Source: an uncultured Helicobacteraceae bacterium (GTDB taxonomy: Bacteria > Campylobacterota > Campylobacteria > Campylobacterales > Helicobacteraceae). Taken from it: a stretch of DNA of 64,000 nt. The notes beneath the pieces were generated by a model that was given only the letters and a program-made list of their open reading frames with translations, was not told the origin of the DNA and did no database searches. Each line of letters begins with the position of its first letter. Position 1 is the stretch's first letter. This document shows positions 61,447 through 64,000 of this stretch, piece after piece. Both the position numbers and the translations under genes were made by a program. Location of the stretch: the NCBI GenBank assembly GCA_944323755.1, contig CALUTR010000002.1, forward strand, positions 1 through 64,000, read 5' to 3'.

Positions 61447-62742
61447 ATGCAAATCTTAAATACAAAAGATTCTGATTTTAATATTAAATTTGATGAATTA
61501 TTAAATCGTGGTAATATGGATATAGAAGGTGTTTCAAATATCGTAAAAGATATTTTAAATGATATCAAGGCAAATGGTGATAGCGCTATTTTGTCACATA
61601 TTGCAAGATTTGATCATTGGAATCCTAGTAGTTTTGATGATATTATGGTGGATAAAAATCTTTTACAGCAAGCGTATAATGGCCTATCAAAAGAGCTTAA
61701 AAATGCTTTAAAAACTGCATTTGATCGAATCACTGCATTTCATATGAAGCAAAAAAGTAAATCTTGGATTGATTTTGAAGATAATGGCACTATGCTTGGT
61801 GTAAAAATTACTCCTATAAATCGTGCTGGATTGTATATACCAGGTGGTAAAGCTGCATATCCTAGTTCATTATTAATGAATGCAATTCCTGCTATTGTAG
61901 CTGGAGTAAAGGAGATTATAGTATGCACACCAACACCAAATAATCAACCAAGTAAATTACTTCTTGCTGCTGCACATATATGTGGATTAGATAGTGTTTA
62001 TAAAGTTGGAGGTGCTAGTGCTATTGGGCTTATGGCTTATGGTAGTGAGAATCTAAAAAAAGTAGATATTATAACTGGACCAGGAAATATATATGTTGCA
62101 ACTGCAAAAAAACTTGTATTTGGTGATGTGAATATTGATATGATAGCAGGTCCTAGTGAAATAGGAATTATTGCAGATAAAAATGCAAATCCAACATACA
62201 TAGCTTTAGATTTATTATCACAAGCAGAACACGATGAAATGGCTAGCTCAATTTTGATTACAAATGATAATGATTTGGCACACAAAGTAAGGAATGAAAT
62301 TGAAATTGAATTAAAAAAACTAAATAGATATGAAATAGCATCAAAATCTATAAATAATAGAGCTTGTATTATAATTAGTAATTCATTGCAGGAATCTATA
62401 CAATTAATGAATTGCATAGCACCTGAACATTTAGAAATACTATGTGAGAATCCACATAGTATCTTGCCATTTATTGATAATGCGGGTGCTATATTTTTAG
62501 GAGAAAATACTCCAGAGCCAATTGGTGATTATATAGCAGGTCCAAATCATACGCTGCCAACAGGTGGTAGTGCTAGGTTTTTTTCTCCACTTAGTGTGGA
62601 TAATTTTATAAAAAAGAGCTCGATTATTAGTTTTTCAAAAGAAGCAATTTTATCTCTTGGGAATGATTGTTGCATTTTGGCTCAAAGTGAGGGTTTAGAA
62701 GCTCATATGAAATCTGTTAAAGTTAGATTAGGAGATAAATAA
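61447..62742 (+). CDS. hisD: Histidinol dehydrogenase
   Basis: 431 residues. RAGLYIPGGKAAYPSSLLMN, TGPGNIYVATAKKLV, IDMIAGPSEIGIIAD, zinc-binding LDLLSQAEHDEMASSIL, and NCIAPEHLEILCENP with GPNHTLPTGGSARFFSPLSV. It catalyses the last two oxidations of histidine synthesis. Length is normal. No other his gene is in the window. The next gene follows after 1 base. Confidence 0.96.
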   Translation: MQILNTKDSDFNIKFDELLNRGNMDIEGVSNIVKDILNDIKANGDSAILSHIARFDHWNPSSFDDIMVDKNLLQQAYNGLSKELKNALKTAFDRITAFHMKQKSKSWIDFEDNGTMLGVKITPINRAGLYIPGGKAAYPSSLLMNAIPAIVAGVKEIIVCTPTPNNQPSKLLLAAAHICGLDSVYKVGGASAIGLMAYGSENLKKVDIITGPGNIYVATAKKLVFGDVNIDMIAGPSEIGIIADKNANPTYIALDLLSQAEHDEMASSILITNDNDLAHKVRNEIEIELKKLNRYEIASKSINNRACIIISNSLQESIQLMNCIAPEHLEILCENPHSILPFIDNAGAIFLGENTPEPIGDYIAGPNHTLPTGGSARFFSPLSVDNFIKKSSIISFSKEAILSLGNDCCILAQSEGLEAHMKSVKVRLGDK

Positions 62743-62743
62743 A

Positions 62744-62992
62744 ATGGAATTTGATGATATATTTAGTGGTGATCCAGTAGAACATTTGGTAAAAATACTG
62801 CAAAATGCTTCGCCGCAAGCTATCCAAAATGCAATTGAAGGGTTATTTTGTGATTATGCAATTTTGGAGATAGCAGTAGAAGAGGGTATAAATAAAGATA
62901 ATGATATAAGATCTGCATATAAAGATAGGATAAATACTGCAAAATATGATCTTGCAATCAGGCTTATGTCAGATATTTTAAGTCAAGAATAA
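62744..62992 (+). CDS. Small DUF2018-like protein
   Basis: 82 residues, acidic and helical (FDDIFSGDPVEHLVKILQNA; YDLAIRLMSDILSQE). It resembles the DUF2018 family found in Campylobacterota, recognised from the start pattern and length only. It sits 1 base after hisD, so it is coupled to it. Function unknown. Confidence 0.55.
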   Translation: MEFDDIFSGDPVEHLVKILQNASPQAIQNAIEGLFCDYAILEIAVEEGINKDNDIRSAYKDRINTAKYDLAIRLMSDILSQE

Positions 62993-63007
62993 GGAGTGAT
63001 AATAGAT

Positions 63008-64000
63008 ATGAAAGCGGTGTTGAATAATGCAATCAAGTATTTGGTAAATACGGATTCAAGGTTTAAAAGAGTTGTGAAATCTATCTATTTTATGATGCCT
63101 TTTGGGTTTTTGTATTGTTTGTTTTTCTCAAAAAGATTTAAAAATAGAATTGACCTTATACTTGGATTGAAATACTATTATAATTTAAATGGGCTGGATT
63201 ATATAGATCCAAATTTGAATATGAGATTCTTAAAAATGCATCTATGGGGGGGGGTATTTTACAAAAAATAAAATATCATTTTATTTTAATTTAAACGATG
63301 TATCAAAAGTTGTTGATATATTAGATGATGAGTATAGCAAGAATCTTTATCTAAGCGCTATTTGCAACTATGTATCTAAAACTCAAGGATTCTTAATAAG
63401 CTTATATTATGGTAACATTTGGAAATACTACTACCTTCTTGCAAAGGCAAAAACTTCACATAAAATTACGATTAATTATTTTGATTATTTTCTATATGAT
63501 TTATCATTGATTAATTTAGCACCATTGAAGCTTTATTATTCACAGCTTGGTATTTTTGCTGATTTTTATTTAGAGCAATACTCTTATAAGCATATCATCA
63601 AGGCAAATGCTGGTGATTTTGTAATTGATGGCGGTGCTTGCTATGGTGATACTGCACTTTATTTTTCAAATTTAGTTGGTGAAAGCGGTAAGGTATTTGC
63701 ATTTGAATTTGTCAGTGAAAATATAGAAATTTTTAATAAAAATCTTTCATTGAATCCACATATAAGTAATATTAAGCTCATTAAGTCTCCTCTCTATAAA
63801 GATTCTGATACTTTTGTGTCAAGTGATGGAGTTGGTGGCAGTGCTCGATTAGATCATTCTTCTTGTAATATTAAAACTATAAGTATAGATGATTTTATTC
63901 AAAAAGAAGGGGTTGTAAAGATTGATTTTATCAAATTAGATATAGAGGGTTCAGAATTAGATGCGCTAAAAGGTGCTATAAACTGCATAAAAAAATTCAA
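63008..64000 (+). pseudogene. FkbM-family methyltransferase, phase OFF, runs off the window
   Basis: ATG 63008 with AAGGAG 11 bases upstream; a GTG at 62996 is also in frame. The first 85 or so codons end FLKMHLWGGVFYKK and stop because of G9 (63246-63254). With G8 or G11 the frame goes on: YFTKNKISFYFNLNDVSKVV, the AdoMet motif FVIDGGACYGDTALYFSNLV, FAFEFVSENIEIFNKNL and DFIKLDIEGSELDALKGAIN to the window end. It is an intact switchable gene shown in the OFF state. Confidence 0.9.
63246..63254 (+). repeat. G9 tract, FkbM gene at right edge, OFF
   Basis: Context CATCTAT-G9-TATTTTAC on the plus strand. G8 or G11 restores the frame. Confidence 0.92.

Noticed and set aside
1..64000. CRISPR arrays, tRNA or rRNA genes, insertion sequences
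   Set aside because: No regularly spaced repeats, cloverleaf sequences, rRNA stretches, transposase or terminal inverted repeats were found on reading both strands. Short RNAs could still be missed.

Overview
The window looks like chromosome of an enterohepatic Helicobacter (Campylobacterota). The DNA is AT-rich with many AGATTCT/AGAATCT words, the cbpA-hspR-rarA order matches Helicobacter, and the housekeeping genes (short ExbB/ExbD, NapA-type Dps, AddB, transketolase, HisD) fit. Eighteen poly-G/poly-C tracts of 9-13 bases are a Helicobacter/Campylobacter contingency-locus signature. The species cannot be fixed from sequence alone; a relative of H. canadensis or H. pullorum is my guess.

Layout. 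1-1.1 kb: a type IV-pilin-like gene between two copies of a 104-bp promoter repeat, plus a junction where two gene fragments lacking their 5' ends meet head to head. 1.1-3.6 kb (minus): cbpA-hspR-rarA. 3.7-8.1 kb (plus): exbB-exbD, a small membrane protein, a long coiled-coil protein with an ExbB/MotA-like membrane unit, and an ArsB-type permease. 8.1-10.1 kb: a frameshifted, secreted DUF1561-like toxin gene whose 3' end is fused to a DNA-methyltransferase tail. 10.2-22.6 kb: an MFS transporter and a defence/restriction region. It holds a lone methyltransferase, a decayed DpnII-like nuclease with an intact DpnA-like methyltransferase, a double-length GuaA with acetyltransferase domains inserted in its glutaminase domain, a complete R-M pair inserted behind guaA, an AIPR-type protein and a HARE-HTH nuclease-like protein. 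22.7-23.3 kb: a YceI-like protein.

23.3-53.4 kb (minus): one long, tightly overlapping surface-glycan cluster. It encodes UDP-glucose dehydrogenase and UDP-xylose synthase, glycosyltransferases, FkbM methyltransferases, a radical SAM enzyme, and a Rieske oxygenase. It also holds an acyl module (three KASIII-like enzymes, four ACP-like proteins, three SDRs, two acyl-adenylate ligases), five hexapeptide-repeat acyltransferases, two formyltransferase genes, a DegT-like aminotransferase, WbqC-like and ATP-grasp proteins and a GNAT. The ACP/KASIII/ligase content recalls the Campylobacter flagellin-glycosylation locus, so attachment of unusual acyl or formyl groups to a surface sugar is the likely purpose.

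Seventeen of the G tracts lie in this cluster. Many sit in the last codons of a gene, so slippage changes only the C-terminal tail. In the long-tail phase the stop codon usually overlaps the next start codon (ATGA, GTGA, TAATG). One length variant instead stops at once. I infer a switch that sets both the tail and translational coupling to the next gene. Three genes are OFF in this assembly: two FkbM genes and the full-length radical SAM gene. 53.4-63 kb: addB-tkt, a class V aminotransferase, an AAA+ ATPase, dps, hisD and a DUF2018-like gene. The window ends inside a third phase-variable FkbM gene. No tRNA, rRNA, CRISPR array or insertion sequence was seen.
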